A stretch of DNA of 37,811 bases from Chloroflexota bacterium (lineage in GTDB: Bacteria > Chloroflexota > UBA4733). Under the pieces are notes generated by a model. The model made no database searches, was not told where the DNA came from, and saw nothing but the letters and a program-made list of their open reading frames with translations. Location: assembly GCA_023381895.1 (NCBI GenBank), contig JAMCTA010000131.1, positions 1-37,811 on the forward strand, given 5' to 3'. Each line of letters begins with the position of its first letter. Position 1 is the stretch's first letter. Shown piece by piece: positions 8,142-17,130 of this stretch. Position numbers and translations under genes: made by a program.

Positions 8142-8939
8142 CTACACGAGTTGCACAAGCCGTCCGTCTTGGATCTCATAGGTGACGTGGGCTATCTCGT
8201 TGATGGTCGGATCGTGCGTCGCGACTACCACGGTGACTCCGTGATCGACGACGATCTTGCGAAAGAGGCGTAAGATCTGGAGTCCAGTCACGCTGTCAAG
8301 CTCGCCGGTCGGCTCGTCAGCCAAGATGATCAGTGGATTGTTGGCAAGCGCACGAGCGATGGCAACACGCTGCTGCTGTCCACCGGAGAGTTCAAATGGG
8401 CGGTGGTCGAGGCGGTGTCCTAAGCCAATGAGCTCCAATAGGTCGCGGCTCCTCCGATCACGGACAGCCGCCGGCAAACCAGCGATGCGCATGGCCAGAT
8501 CGACGTTTTCCCGAGCCGAGAGCACCGGAAAGAGTGCATAAGACTGGAAGACGAAGGACATTTTTGATCGGCGTAGAAGAGTCGCTTCTCGATCAGTGAG
8601 TGAACTGATAGTCTGTCCTTCGATACGGACTGATCCCGCCGTGGGCCGATCCAAGCCGCCGATGATGTTGAGCAGCGTAGTCTTGCCAGAGCCTGATCGC
8701 CCACGTAGTGCGACCATTTGTCCGGCTTCAACACTCAGAGTGATCCCTGTGAGCGCGGGCACGTCATTCCCGTGAAACCGATAGGTGCGTGTCACATCAC
8801 GCACGTCAATGATGGGACCGTCATACGTGCTTCGCTCCAGCGGTGCCAAGATGTCTGAAATGTCTGTCGGAACCGACCGTGCCCGTGTTCCACTAGGTCG
8901 CAGCTGAGGCAATCGCAGTCGGATCACTGAGACCTCCAT
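8142..8939 (-). CDS. ABC transporter ATP-binding protein (LolD/MacB type), second of two
   Basis: An ATPase subunit of 265 residues that powers an FtsX-type permease. Walker [10 protein letters not shown] is near residue 79, signature LSGGQQQR near 165, Walker [11 protein letters not shown] near 188 and the His loop VVATHD near 217, so it looks catalytically complete. An N-terminal extension of about 40 residues precedes the domain. Its start overlaps the first ATPase gene by 16 bases. With the adaptor and permease upstream, it forms one export cluster. The order of conserved blocks is that of the macrolide/lipoprotein exporter branch. Confidence 0.93.
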   Translation of the reverse strand: MEVSVIRLRLPQLRPSGTRARSVPTDISDILAPLERSTYDGPIIDVRDVTRTYRFHGNDVPALTGITLSVEAGQMVALRGRSGSGKTTLLNIIGGLDRPTAGSVRIEGQTISSLTDREATLLRRSKMSFVFQSYALFPVLSARENVDLAMRIAGLPAAVRDRRSRDLLELIGLGHRLDHRPFELSGGQQQRVAIARALANNPLIILADEPTGELDSVTGLQILRLFRKIVVDHGVTVVVATHDPTINEIAHVTYEIQDGRLVQLV

Positions 8940-9850
8940 TGTGGGGTCTTTCCACCTTCGTCGGCGGGGCGGATCTCGATCTTGCCGTCAGTGACTTCGA
9001 GCTGAACCTTCCGATGAATGTTGAGGCGCTCCATCATCTCCCTTGGAAGCTGCAGCCGCCCCGCGTTGTCGAGGACGACGAATTCCTCGTGTGTGCTCCC
9101 AAAGTCTAGTGGATCGTCAAGGTTGACGTCAGTGCGCCGGAGGCTCTCTGTGCTCGTCTTGCCATCGCGAATGGAAACCACCCGATCAACGCGCGACGTC
9201 ACCGTCCGATCGTGAGTAACGATCATCACACTGGTGCCATAGCTCTGAACCAGGCGGCGAAAGATCTCGAAGATGAGATGCGCTGTCGCCGTATCGACGG
9301 ACCCAGTCGGCTCATCCGCGAGGAGTAGTGGAGGGTTATTGGCGAGCGCCACGGCGATGGCAACGCGCTGCTGCTGACCTCCAGACATCTGCAAGGGCAG
9401 ATGGTGCATCCTGTCAGCCAGTCCTACCTGCTTCAGGAGCTCTTGAGCCCAAGCACGGCGCTTCCGCGGTGACGCACCGTAAATGATCATCGGCACCTCG
9501 ACGTTCTGTAACGCCGTCAGGTAGGGAATAAGGTTCCGGGACGTCTGTTGCCACACAAAGCCGACAACCTCCCGCTTGTAGCGTACGAGAGTCCGCTCAG
9601 GAATCTTGAGGAGGTTGTAACCGGCAACCATCGCACTTCCCGCAGATGGCCGATCAAGTCCACCAAGCACGTTCAGCAGGGTCGTCTTGCCCGAACCGGA
9701 GTTGCCGACAATGGCCATGAGCTCTCCTCGCTGGACGGTCAGATCGAGCCCCTGCAAGGCCATAGCTTCGAGATCTTGCACCTTGTAGATCTTGACCAGG
9801 TTTTCGCACGCCACCAAAGGCTCATCGTTGGCGAGATCGAGTCGGCTCAC
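8924..9850 (-). CDS. ABC transporter ATP-binding protein with C-terminal AbrB-like domain, first of two
   Basis: A 308-residue ATPase. Walker A GNSGSGKTT is at about 49 to 57, signature MSGGQQQR at 155 to 162, Walker B LLLADEPTGSVD at 175 to 186 and His loop VTHD at 211 to 214. After the domain, residues about 256 to 295 (EFVVLDNAGRLQLPREMMER and on to LEVTDGKIEIRP) look like a SpoVT/AbrB swapped-hairpin module, unusual for an ABC ATPase. The GTG start overlaps the permease stop as GTGA, with GAGGAG upstream. Both ATPases of this cluster look active, so they may form a heterodimer. Confidence 0.92.
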   Translation of the reverse strand: MSRLDLANDEPLVACENLVKIYKVQDLEAMALQGLDLTVQRGELMAIVGNSGSGKTTLLNVLGGLDRPSAGSAMVAGYNLLKIPERTLVRYKREVVGFVWQQTSRNLIPYLTALQNVEVPMIIYGASPRKRRAWAQELLKQVGLADRMHHLPLQMSGGQQQRVAIAVALANNPPLLLADEPTGSVDTATAHLIFEIFRRLVQSYGTSVMIVTHDRTVTSRVDRVVSIRDGKTSTESLRRTDVNLDDPLDFGSTHEEFVVLDNAGRLQLPREMMERLNIHRKVQLEVTDGKIEIRPADEGGKTPQWRSQ

Positions 9851-12792
9851 CCTTGCTCCTCACCCAACTTGGTTGCTTCATAGATTCTCATGCGAAGCAG
9901 CATGCCAATCATCACAGGCAGCGCCAGAATGAGCATGATTGCCAGAACTGTGTACAGCTTGAATACCTGATCCCACGGCGTATGCACCAGGAAAGGAGGA
10001 ACGTTGGCGTGGCTGTCCAGATCGATGTGCAAGAACGGGATGAACAAAGAGCTTGCATAGCGCCCGATAACCGTGCCGAGACCCACGCCCAGGAATATGA
10101 GGAAGAGTTGCTCGAAGCCCAGCATAGCTACCAAGCCCCATACCGATAGGCCGATTGCACGCATGATGCCGAACTGCTGCATTCGCCGTTGATAACTTAG
10201 GAAAGAATAGAGTAAGAAGCCCATCACCGTAAGCAACGTCGCCACCAGGAAGCCTACGGTCAGCGTTCCAAAGAGTCCAGTGGTCTCGGGAAGGCTCCGC
10301 GCTTTGAAGATCTCCGACTGTGTATCCGTAACTTCATAGATAGGATACTCTGGCAGGTTTGCAAGCTCATTGCGCACCATTGTCGGCGATGCACCTGGAG
10401 CGAGCTTGAGCAGCACCGTCCACGGCTGCTGACCCTCTATGCCCAGGACGTAGTCAATGTTGACGAGGAAGAAGTCGCCATCTTGGGGGTAGACCGTAGG
10501 CCAGACGTTGACGGTCCCCTTCAACACGAGAGGAATGGTCGTGACCGGAGTAGTGTTTCCTCCGACGGTAACGAGGATTGTCTGTCCTGGACTCAGATGA
10601 TTCTTGCTCATGAAGGAGCTGCTCACGACGACAGCATCATCTTCAGACCGGAGCATCGATAGGACGTCATTTTCGGTCTCGGGAGCATTAAGGCCATGTC
10701 GGTACCAACCGTAGGAGGCGTACGTGTACGGGTCGATCGCTACCAGCTGTACCGTGCCGCTCGAATGGCCAGCCGTAGTGACGACGGTTGCTTTGGAATC
10801 CACCAACATTCGCGTGGCTCCCAGAATCCCTTTCAGGCCCTGATAGCGCTGAATGGGTTCTATATTCCACACCTGATGCACTTGGTCATACTCCCCCCGC
10901 TCCAGGAACGTGAGGTCGGCACCATTCTGGTAGTAGAGATGATCAGAGACGTTCTGATCCAGCGTCTGCGCCATAGAAGCGCTGAAAATACCCAGACTCA
11001 TCGTTAGAGTGACCAGCAACACGAGACGCGTGTACTGGCTTGGCGTCCGGCTGATCTGGCGAAAAGCCAGGAGCATCCAGAGCGGAGCGACCCGGTGACT
11101 CAGTCGGGCAACAGCCTCCGAGAGAATTGGAAACACGCGCATACCAACAAGTGCAAGCGCAAACATGAAGAAGGCAGGTACCAACAACAACACAGGATCC
11201 TGGACGGCGCTGCCGCTCTGGCTGATCGCTAGCAGCGACCCATTCTGTTGCAGCAGCTTGTAGCCGTATATGGCCACACCAAGAACGGCAAAATCTAGGA
11301 AGTAGCGCTGCCAGAATGGCTTTCGCGAACTGCGCGCGACTTCAGCCTTGTAACCGATGATCGTATAGCGTGCCGCTGCTGCCGCAGGAAGCAACATAGC
11401 AAAGAATGAGAGTCCGACGGCTGCGAGTGCGTAACGATATGTGTCGGATGAAAGCCGGACAGGAAGTAGTCCCCTATTCACGAAGACGAGGAACGTGTAG
11501 GTGAATCCGATGAACTGTGCTACCAGACCACCTATTAGCGGCCCGAGAACAAGGGCGACGGCACCAAAAAAACCTCCTTCCACAACATAGATGCCAAGAA
11601 CTTGAATGTTACTGGCACCACGGCTCTTCAGTACCGCGATTTCATTTCGCTGGCGGTCGATCAGCATCGTCGAAGCGAGCAGAATATAGTAGAGCACGAT
11701 GGCGAGTGTGGGAACGGATAGTGCGAACAAGAGGATCTTGAGGAAGTACGAATCTGTCTCGAATTGCTCGAGCACTTTGACTGGCGAGATATCGAGAGTA
11801 ATCCCACTCATCAACGAGGACGCCGTTGCGGTTAGCTGCTGTGAGCCGCTAATCACCTGAGCAGCATTAGTGGAATGAATATCGCGCTGATTAAAAATGA
11901 AGAACCAGTAGTATTCGTACTCGGCATTCGGGTTTACTTTAAGGACACCATTGAAATAGTTCTGTTCTGGCACAAGAACGTAGTCATTAAATGTGTCTGG
12001 GCGGTAGAACCAGTAAGGTTCATTGGGATTCTTTGGTCGCCAGGTGCCGACAATACGAACCTTGATCGGGACCGCTTGGAAAGCGCCTTGATTCGCAAAG
12101 GTCACTACATCGCCCACATTGATCAAATACTTTTCGGCTCCAGCCTGAGTCATGAGCCCTTCAACGTTGTGCTGGCTATCAAATACGTGGTCAGGGAACT
12201 TGCCCTGGGTAATCACGATGTGTTGCTGTAGGTCGCTGAGGAAGCCGATAGCGAGGTAGTTCTTGAACTGGTTGCCATTCGCTACTGTCCGCTGCCCGAG
12301 AGCATACACAGGAAGCTTGTCGGTTGCTCCGTAGCGCACCCCTTGTTGCAAAGGAAGATCCACGGCACTCGGGCCATTCTTCTCCAGGTAGTTGTTCGCT
12401 GCCCAGTATTGCGACACTGGCGGTGGAGGCGTCGCGTTGCTTGGCGCTGCATTGGGACTGTTTGAATTGAAAACCCAGTGAAAGAGCAAGCTTGCCGGTG
12501 GCTGAGCTTGATCAGTCTGACTCTGCAAGCGCTCATGGAGCAGCTTCTCCGAGATGCCGTCAGCGTACAGTGGAATAGCGGACACGAGCGCTACACTGAT
12601 CACGAGGCCTAGGGTGGTTGCTGCGACGAGACGAGCGTTCGCGCGGGCACGCTCGAGCACCATGACCAGTACGGAGGCAGCGTTACCGAAAACCCCCACG
12701 CCCAGCAACGACAAGAGCCTACCGACCGTGCGGATCCCCGTATGCAGGAGCGCTCCCGACCGTTGGGGGAAGGTGCCGCTACGAACTCCCAA
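9847..12792 (-). CDS. Large FtsX-type ABC transporter permease
   Basis: A 981-residue permease, large enough for two FtsX-like membrane domains in one chain. A first membrane helix near residues 57 to 75 (TTLGLVISVALVSAIPLYAD) is followed by a big extracytoplasmic region. A cluster of spans near residues 340 to 470 contains the typical MLIDRQRNEIAVLKSRGAS block; a second extracytoplasmic region and a last cluster with RRMQQFGIMRAIGLS follow. The two RxxE/F...RG or RAIG blocks are the classic cytoplasmic elements of FtsX domains. TTG 12792 has GGGAG upstream. It works with the two ATPases and the adaptor, moving lipids, peptides or drugs; substrate unknown. Confidence 0.9.
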   Translation of the reverse strand: MGVRSGTFPQRSGALLHTGIRTVGRLLSLLGVGVFGNAASVLVMVLERARANARLVAATTLGLVISVALVSAIPLYADGISEKLLHERLQSQTDQAQPPASLLFHWVFNSNSPNAAPSNATPPPPVSQYWAANNYLEKNGPSAVDLPLQQGVRYGATDKLPVYALGQRTVANGNQFKNYLAIGFLSDLQQHIVITQGKFPDHVFDSQHNVEGLMTQAGAEKYLINVGDVVTFANQGAFQAVPIKVRIVGTWRPKNPNEPYWFYRPDTFNDYVLVPEQNYFNGVLKVNPNAEYEYYWFFIFNQRDIHSTNAAQVISGSQQLTATASSLMSGITLDISPVKVLEQFETDSYFLKILLFALSVPTLAIVLYYILLASTMLIDRQRNEIAVLKSRGASNIQVLGIYVVEGGFFGAVALVLGPLIGGLVAQFIGFTYTFLVFVNRGLLPVRLSSDTYRYALAAVGLSFFAMLLPAAAAARYTIIGYKAEVARSSRKPFWQRYFLDFAVLGVAIYGYKLLQQNGSLLAISQSGSAVQDPVLLLVPAFFMFALALVGMRVFPILSEAVARLSHRVAPLWMLLAFRQISRTPSQYTRLVLLVTLTMSLGIFSASMAQTLDQNVSDHLYYQNGADLTFLERGEYDQVHQVWNIEPIQRYQGLKGILGATRMLVDSKATVVTTAGHSSGTVQLVAIDPYTYASYGWYRHGLNAPETENDVLSMLRSEDDAVVVSSSFMSKNHLSPGQTILVTVGGNTTPVTTIPLVLKGTVNVWPTVYPQDGDFFLVNIDYVLGIEGQQPWTVLLKLAPGASPTMVRNELANLPEYPIYEVTDTQSEIFKARSLPETTGLFGTLTVGFLVATLLTVMGFLLYSFLSYQRRMQQFGIMRAIGLSVWGLVAMLGFEQLFLIFLGVGLGTVIGRYASSLFIPFLHIDLDSHANVPPFLVHTPWDQVFKLYTVLAIMLILALPVMIGMLLRMRIYEATKLGEEQG

Positions 12793-12893
12793 GCGGAGCT
12801 CCCGTCAGGAGAAGGACATCTGCAGTGACGAACAACCAGAGAGGCCGATCGCACAGCCAGCAAACTGGGATGAGAATCGTACGGTAGGGCGCT

Positions 12894-14981
12894 CTAAATG
12901 TTGCGTGCAAAGACACGCTGCCCTTCTTTGAGACCGGAGACTACTTCTGTCTCTTGGTCATTTTGGACGCCGATCTGAATGTCCACCGGTTGCTGCCTAC
13001 CACCTTCATCGAGCAGCACGAAGGTCCGGCCATTGATGGTGTTAACAGCACCCGTCGGGATGAGCAGAACGTTGTCTTTTCGCTGAATAACGATCGTGAC
13101 GCTGGCCAGCTGACCAATCTCAGCCCCTGATCCTGGCCACTGAGGCATGATGCGTGGTGATTGGTCTATAGCCGTTCCTGGAGGAGGTGTGGAGCTCTGG
13201 CTCGATGAACCGGTCTGATCGGGCGAGCTTGACGAGCTTGTCGAGGCGGCGCTGACTGTGGGTAGAGCGGAGACTGTCCCTTCGAACTTCTTTCCGGGGA
13301 AGATACCCATCGTGATCGTAGCCTTCTGCCCGACCACGACCTGAGTGAGCTGAGACTGCGGCACACTCACCGCCAGCTCGAGCTGAGTCGGATTCGCCAC
13401 GGTGATCACTGCTGTATATGCTGCCACCTGATCACCCGGCTGACCCTGAGCCGCTACGACGATTCCATTGAACGGAGCGACGAGCTCCATCTGATCGAGC
13501 TCGTCGTTGTCTTGAGCGAGCTGTAACTGCGCTTGGTCGACCTTCTTCTGATAGATCTGCAGGCTAATGCTGTTCGTATTGCCTTGGGCGACTTGCTGCT
13601 GTGCCTTCTCGAGCTGGGCCTGCGCGACGGTGATTCCCGCTGCTGCCTGGGTCACACCATCATTCTGTTCCTGGACGGCGTTGGGGGAAGGATTGGTCAG
13701 GCTGTTATACGCAACCTGGGCCGACTCCAACCCAGCACGAGCGCTGGCTACAGCCTGTTGAGTCTGAGCAATCTGGGCGGACGTAGGTGTGAGCGCCGCC
13801 TGACTGGCCCTTGCCTGCGCTAGCGCAGCTTGAGCTGCTTGGACGGCCGCCTGCGCCTGAGCAATATCAGTCGGGGTGGCCTTGGCCACTACCTGCTCAT
13901 AGGTTACCTGCGCCGCTGTCAGTTGAGCCTGCGCCTCTTGGAACGTTGCGCTGGCCTGCTGGGCATCCGTCGGCAAGACCGTATTCAAGGTGGCGAGCGT
14001 TTGATTGGCCGCATCCAAATTTGTCTGGGCGGTATTGACCGCAGCATTCGCCGCCTTACAACTGGCAGCGCTGGTGCTCTGTCCACACGCGGCGTCGCGT
14101 TGTGTCTGAACGGCATATAGTGCATTCTTCGCTTGCGTTACTGCAAGCTGAGCCTTTTGGACTTGGGCAGGGGTCGGGCCATTTTTGAAGGCCTGATACT
14201 GTGCCTGCGCCGCATCGAAAGCAGCCTGGGCAGCCTGGAGCTTCGCCTTCGCGAGAGCTACATCCTGTGGCTGCGGCCCTGCTTCGAGCTGAGCCAGATG
14301 CTGTTGGGCTATTGTCAACCCAGCCTGAGCAGCTATCACTGCTGCCTGTGCTCGCTGTGCGTCAGCAGGGTTTGGTCCCTGTTGTAGCTGTTGGAGCTGC
14401 AACGTTGCCGCGTTTAGCGTTGCCGTCGCTGCATCGACTGCGGCCTTTGCCTTTGAGACATCGATGCTTGATGGGTGCAGGAGGCCATTGAGTTTGGCCT
14501 CGGCCGCATTGTAGCTGGCCTGAGCTGCGGCAAGATTTGCCTCGGCCGCCTTGACATCGTCTTCGAGACCCAAGTTCGATGCTGAAAGGGCCGCCTGGGC
14601 CTGTTGGAGACTGAGTTTTGCAGCATCCGCAGCAGCTTGATCGCGCGCAATCTGCTTCCGGAGCGTCGACGTATCCAACGAGGACAGAACCTCGCCCTTT
14701 GTTACTTTATCTCCTACCTGCACGTTCATCGCTTGCAGGTTTCCTGGTACGCGGAAGTAGAGATCTTGCTGTTGCACAGCAACGACGCGTCCCAGAGCCT
14801 TGATACTGTCCACAATAGAGCCCCGCGTCACGGTGAAGGTAGGGCGAGGCGGGGGTATGGGTGTCGGCACAGGAGTTGGTGTGGGAGCAACACTCGCCAC
14901 GATTGGATTCGCACATCCTGCCAGCAGAATGCTACCGGCGGCTACGATCGCCGCTGCGCGCGCTATTCGGAGCCTCAACAC
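12894..14981 (-). CDS. Lipoprotein membrane-fusion (HlyD/MacA-like) adaptor with very long helical hairpin
   Basis: A 695-residue adaptor of the HlyD/MacA type, anchored outside the membrane and partnering an ABC exporter. A signal peptide ends in the lipobox LLAGC (Cys23), followed by a Pro/Thr-rich linker (PTPTPVPTPIPPPRP). One half of the barrel-sandwich domain is near residues 55 to 104 and the other near 500 to 530 (LVAPFNGIVVAAQGQPGDQV); a beta-barrel and a Ser-rich insert follow. Between them is an Ala/Gln-rich helical region of nearly 400 residues, several times the usual length. The start is GTG 14981 or TTG 14978, both behind a weak AGG. The permease gene follows 101 bases later. 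Confidence 0.9.
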   Translation of the reverse strand: MLRLRIARAAAIVAAGSILLAGCANPIVASVAPTPTPVPTPIPPPRPTFTVTRGSIVDSIKALGRVVAVQQQDLYFRVPGNLQAMNVQVGDKVTKGEVLSSLDTSTLRKQIARDQAAADAAKLSLQQAQAALSASNLGLEDDVKAAEANLAAAQASYNAAEAKLNGLLHPSSIDVSKAKAAVDAATATLNAATLQLQQLQQGPNPADAQRAQAAVIAAQAGLTIAQQHLAQLEAGPQPQDVALAKAKLQAAQAAFDAAQAQYQAFKNGPTPAQVQKAQLAVTQAKNALYAVQTQRDAACGQSTSAASCKAANAAVNTAQTNLDAANQTLATLNTVLPTDAQQASATFQEAQAQLTAAQVTYEQVVAKATPTDIAQAQAAVQAAQAALAQARASQAALTPTSAQIAQTQQAVASARAGLESAQVAYNSLTNPSPNAVQEQNDGVTQAAAGITVAQAQLEKAQQQVAQGNTNSISLQIYQKKVDQAQLQLAQDNDELDQMELVAPFNGIVVAAQGQPGDQVAAYTAVITVANPTQLELAVSVPQSQLTQVVVGQKATITMGIFPGKKFEGTVSALPTVSAASTSSSSSPDQTGSSSQSSTPPPGTAIDQSPRIMPQWPGSGAEIGQLASVTIVIQRKDNVLLIPTGAVNTINGRTFVLLDEGGRQQPVDIQIGVQNDQETEVVSGLKEGQRVFARNI
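13488..14669 (-). repeat. Helical repeat region inside the adaptor (about 33-residue periods)
   Basis: Residues 105 to 498 are built of Ala/Gln-rich helices broken by Pro or Gly every 32 to 34 residues: near 170 (LHPSS), 204 (GPNP), 236 (GPQP), 269 (GPTP), 337 (LPTD), 370 (TPTD), 399 (TPTS) and 432 (PSPN). After many breaks the same pattern returns, such as DVALAKAKLQAAQ, QVQKAQLAVTQAK and DIAQAQAAVQAAQ. The middle holds a Cys299-x8-Cys308 turn. Confidence 0.75.
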
Positions 14982-15075
14982 AGCCTAATCACACTCTGGT
15001 TTTGATCCTACAGACTCGACTTCAGCGAGCATACAATTCGGAATGTTCTGAAGCTATCACTCCAGAGAACTCCCG

Positions 15076-15888
15076 TCAATCCTTTCTGCTGCTGGTGTCT
15101 CGACAATCCTGCGCAATTGTCAGGAACGAACGTAGTGCCGCGCAGAACTGCTCAGGCGCCTCCAAATTACTCAGGTGCCCAGCACGCTTGAGCTCGATCA
15201 TCTTCCCTCGCGGAGAGATGCGCGCCATAGCCGCCACAACTGCTGGAGGCGTGACGGCATCATCGTGTCCAGCGATGAATAGACTTGGGTAATGCAATTG
15301 TGAAAGCACCTGAGTACGATCAGATCGTTGTTCCATGCCACGTAAGGCCCCAACCGCCCCAGACACAGAGGTATCGAGAATCATGTCGCGTACCCAGTGC
15401 TTCAGATCCTCTGCTGCTGCGGCAGAGACGAGTCGCGGCAGCTGTGCCGGCACGAGACTCGGCACGCCGTTTCTCAAGACAAGCTCACGCTGAGCGCACC
15501 GTGCCTCTCGCACCTCCTCTGAATCGGGCTCGGCTTTCGTGCTGGCTAGAACCAGCCCCTGAAGCCGCTGTGGCGCCAGCTCCGCCAGAGCCAGCGCTGC
15601 ATATCCGCCCATCGACAGCCCCACCACGACCGCTCGCTGCACGCCCACAGCGTCGAGCACCGCCAGCGCATCACCGGCCATCATCTCCATCGGATAGGGA
15701 TCAGGCGCCGAATCCGACTCGCCGAATCCACGCCAATCAAGGGTAAGACAGCGAGCAACACTTTTCAAATACTCTACCTGAGGGCGCCACATGTGCCGGT
15801 TCAAGGGAAAAGCGTGGAGGAAGAGCAGCACCGGGCCAGTACCAACGTCGTCGCAGACTAACCGCGTCGCTCCCCGATGAACGATCAT
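15076..15888 (-). CDS. Alpha/beta-fold hydrolase
   Basis: A 270-residue alpha/beta hydrolase. The oxyanion region LLFLHAFPLN near residue 21 and TLDWRGFGESD near 49 are typical. The nucleophile elbow GLSMGG gives Ser92, the acid is Asp209 or Asp210 in AGHDDAVTPP, and the general base is His238 in AGHLSNLEAP. This pattern fits 3-oxoadipate enol-lactonase-like or esterase-like enzymes, but the substrate is open. ATG 15888 has AGGGA about 8 bases upstream and is preferred to a TTG at 15909. It lies downstream of the glycosylation operon and upstream of the export cluster. Confidence 0.9.
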   Translation of the reverse strand: MIVHRGATRLVCDDVGTGPVLLFLHAFPLNRHMWRPQVEYLKSVARCLTLDWRGFGESDSAPDPYPMEMMAGDALAVLDAVGVQRAVVVGLSMGGYAALALAELAPQRLQGLVLASTKAEPDSEEVREARCAQRELVLRNGVPSLVPAQLPRLVSAAAAEDLKHWVRDMILDTSVSGAVGALRGMEQRSDRTQVLSQLHYPSLFIAGHDDAVTPPAVVAAMARISPRGKMIELKRAGHLSNLEAPEQFCAALRSFLTIAQDCRDTSSRKD

Positions 15889-15913
15889 CTCATCTTCCCT
15901 ACCCTCCAACTCT

Positions 15914-15934
15914 GGGAGGGATTCCGTCCCTCCC
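15914..15934 (-). terminator. Strong hairpin between GT4 and hydrolase genes
   Basis: A perfect 8-base stem, GGGAGGGA and TCCCTCCC, encloses a 5-base loop. It lies downstream of the last glycosylation gene and just ahead of the hydrolase start on the same strand. No T-run follows on the minus strand, so it may be a partial terminator, an mRNA-stabilising stem or a 5' control element rather than a classical terminator. Confidence 0.4.
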
Positions 15935-15984
15935 CGGAAAGAGTGCTACATCGTGTGCGCAATCAGTGGACACTACGACAGGAT

Positions 15985-17130
15985 TCAAACTTCTTGCAAA
16001 GCACGTTCGTAGACCTCCTCGAGCCGGCCGACGATGTGCGGCCACGTGAAGAGGCGGCTGATAGCCGCTGTCCCTCTCGCAGAGAGCAGTCCGGCCAGGC
16101 TCGAATCCCCTAACACTCTCCCAATCGCGTGTGCCAGCGCCGTCGCATCACCTGGCTTCACAAGCAAACCTCCACCTGTCGCCGAAACAACACTTCGCAC
16201 TCCCGGAATGTCACTAGCGACCACCGGCGTCCCACTCGCGAGCGACTCCAACAGCACGACACCAAACGCTTCTCCGCGTGTCACCGACGGCAGAACCGTC
16301 ACGTCAGCAGCTCGATATAACACGGGAAGATCCCTGTCCTCAACGCTATCTGCAAACGTCACACGCGCAGCGATGCCAAGCTCCTGTGCCGCAGTGCGAT
16401 ACGCTGGCAGCAGGTCTCCTCGCCCGACGATGACGAGCCGGGTCCCCGGCTGTGCGAGAAGCCGGACCGCCTCCAAGAGCACCCGGACGCCCTTGAAGAA
16501 ATGAGCACGGTCGAGCGCCCCTACAAACAGAACGATGCGCTCGTAAGTGCTCCATCCGAGAGTGGCTCGCTGCTCGGCGCGGTCTCGCACGGGATGGAAG
16601 CGCTCGGTGTCGACTCCAAGTGGAAGAGGGGTCACACGACTGCTCTGCCGCGATAGCATCGGTGCCAGTCGACTAGATGCCGCGTAGTCTGCCGAGGTAG
16701 GCATGATGGCTCTGGCTCCGCGGAGAACGGCTCGACCCATGGTCGCGTGATGTGCCAGTACGATCACGTTGGTGACACCAGGCAAGGCAACGTCCTGGTG
16801 ATAGGTGACGACGTACGGGATGTGCCGCATCACAGCTCCCAACCAGGCACAATCTCCACCCCCGTAGAACGGATAGTGAAGGTGGAGAAGGTCAGGCTTA
16901 TCCATCCATAGCTGCTGGAGGGTGAGTGCTGCATTCCCATAGACAAGCTGTGGAGCGAAGCGCACTACCCGCAGCGTCGCACACTCGATGACAGTATGAC
17001 CAGAGTAGGCAACGGTGTAGACAGCGACGTCGTGGCCACGATGCGCGAGCACGGCAGCCTGCTCGCGACAAACTCTCCCGGTGCCACCGTAGTAGGGCGG
17101 ATATGTCGCCGTGACGTGCGCGATCTTCAA
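15985..17130 (-). CDS. Glycosyltransferase family 4
   Basis: A 381-residue retaining glycosyltransferase of the GT-B fold. The N-terminal domain begins MKIAHVTATYPPYYGGTGRV, typical of GT4, and the C-terminal domain has LPLGVDTERFHP and the nucleotide-sugar block RGEAFGVVLLESLASGTPVV with the E-x7-E pair. It would add a sugar from a nucleotide donor to a growing glycan at the cytoplasmic face. The TTG start overlaps the stop of the GT2 gene upstream as TTGA, with GGAGG ahead. It is the last gene of the five-gene overlapping operon. Donor and acceptor cannot be read from the sequence. Confidence 0.93.
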   Translation of the reverse strand: MKIAHVTATYPPYYGGTGRVCREQAAVLAHRGHDVAVYTVAYSGHTVIECATLRVVRFAPQLVYGNAALTLQQLWMDKPDLLHLHYPFYGGGDCAWLGAVMRHIPYVVTYHQDVALPGVTNVIVLAHHATMGRAVLRGARAIMPTSADYAASSRLAPMLSRQSSRVTPLPLGVDTERFHPVRDRAEQRATLGWSTYERIVLFVGALDRAHFFKGVRVLLEAVRLLAQPGTRLVIVGRGDLLPAYRTAAQELGIAARVTFADSVEDRDLPVLYRAADVTVLPSVTRGEAFGVVLLESLASGTPVVASDIPGVRSVVSATGGGLLVKPGDATALAHAIGRVLGDSSLAGLLSARGTAAISRLFTWPHIVGRLEEVYERALQEV

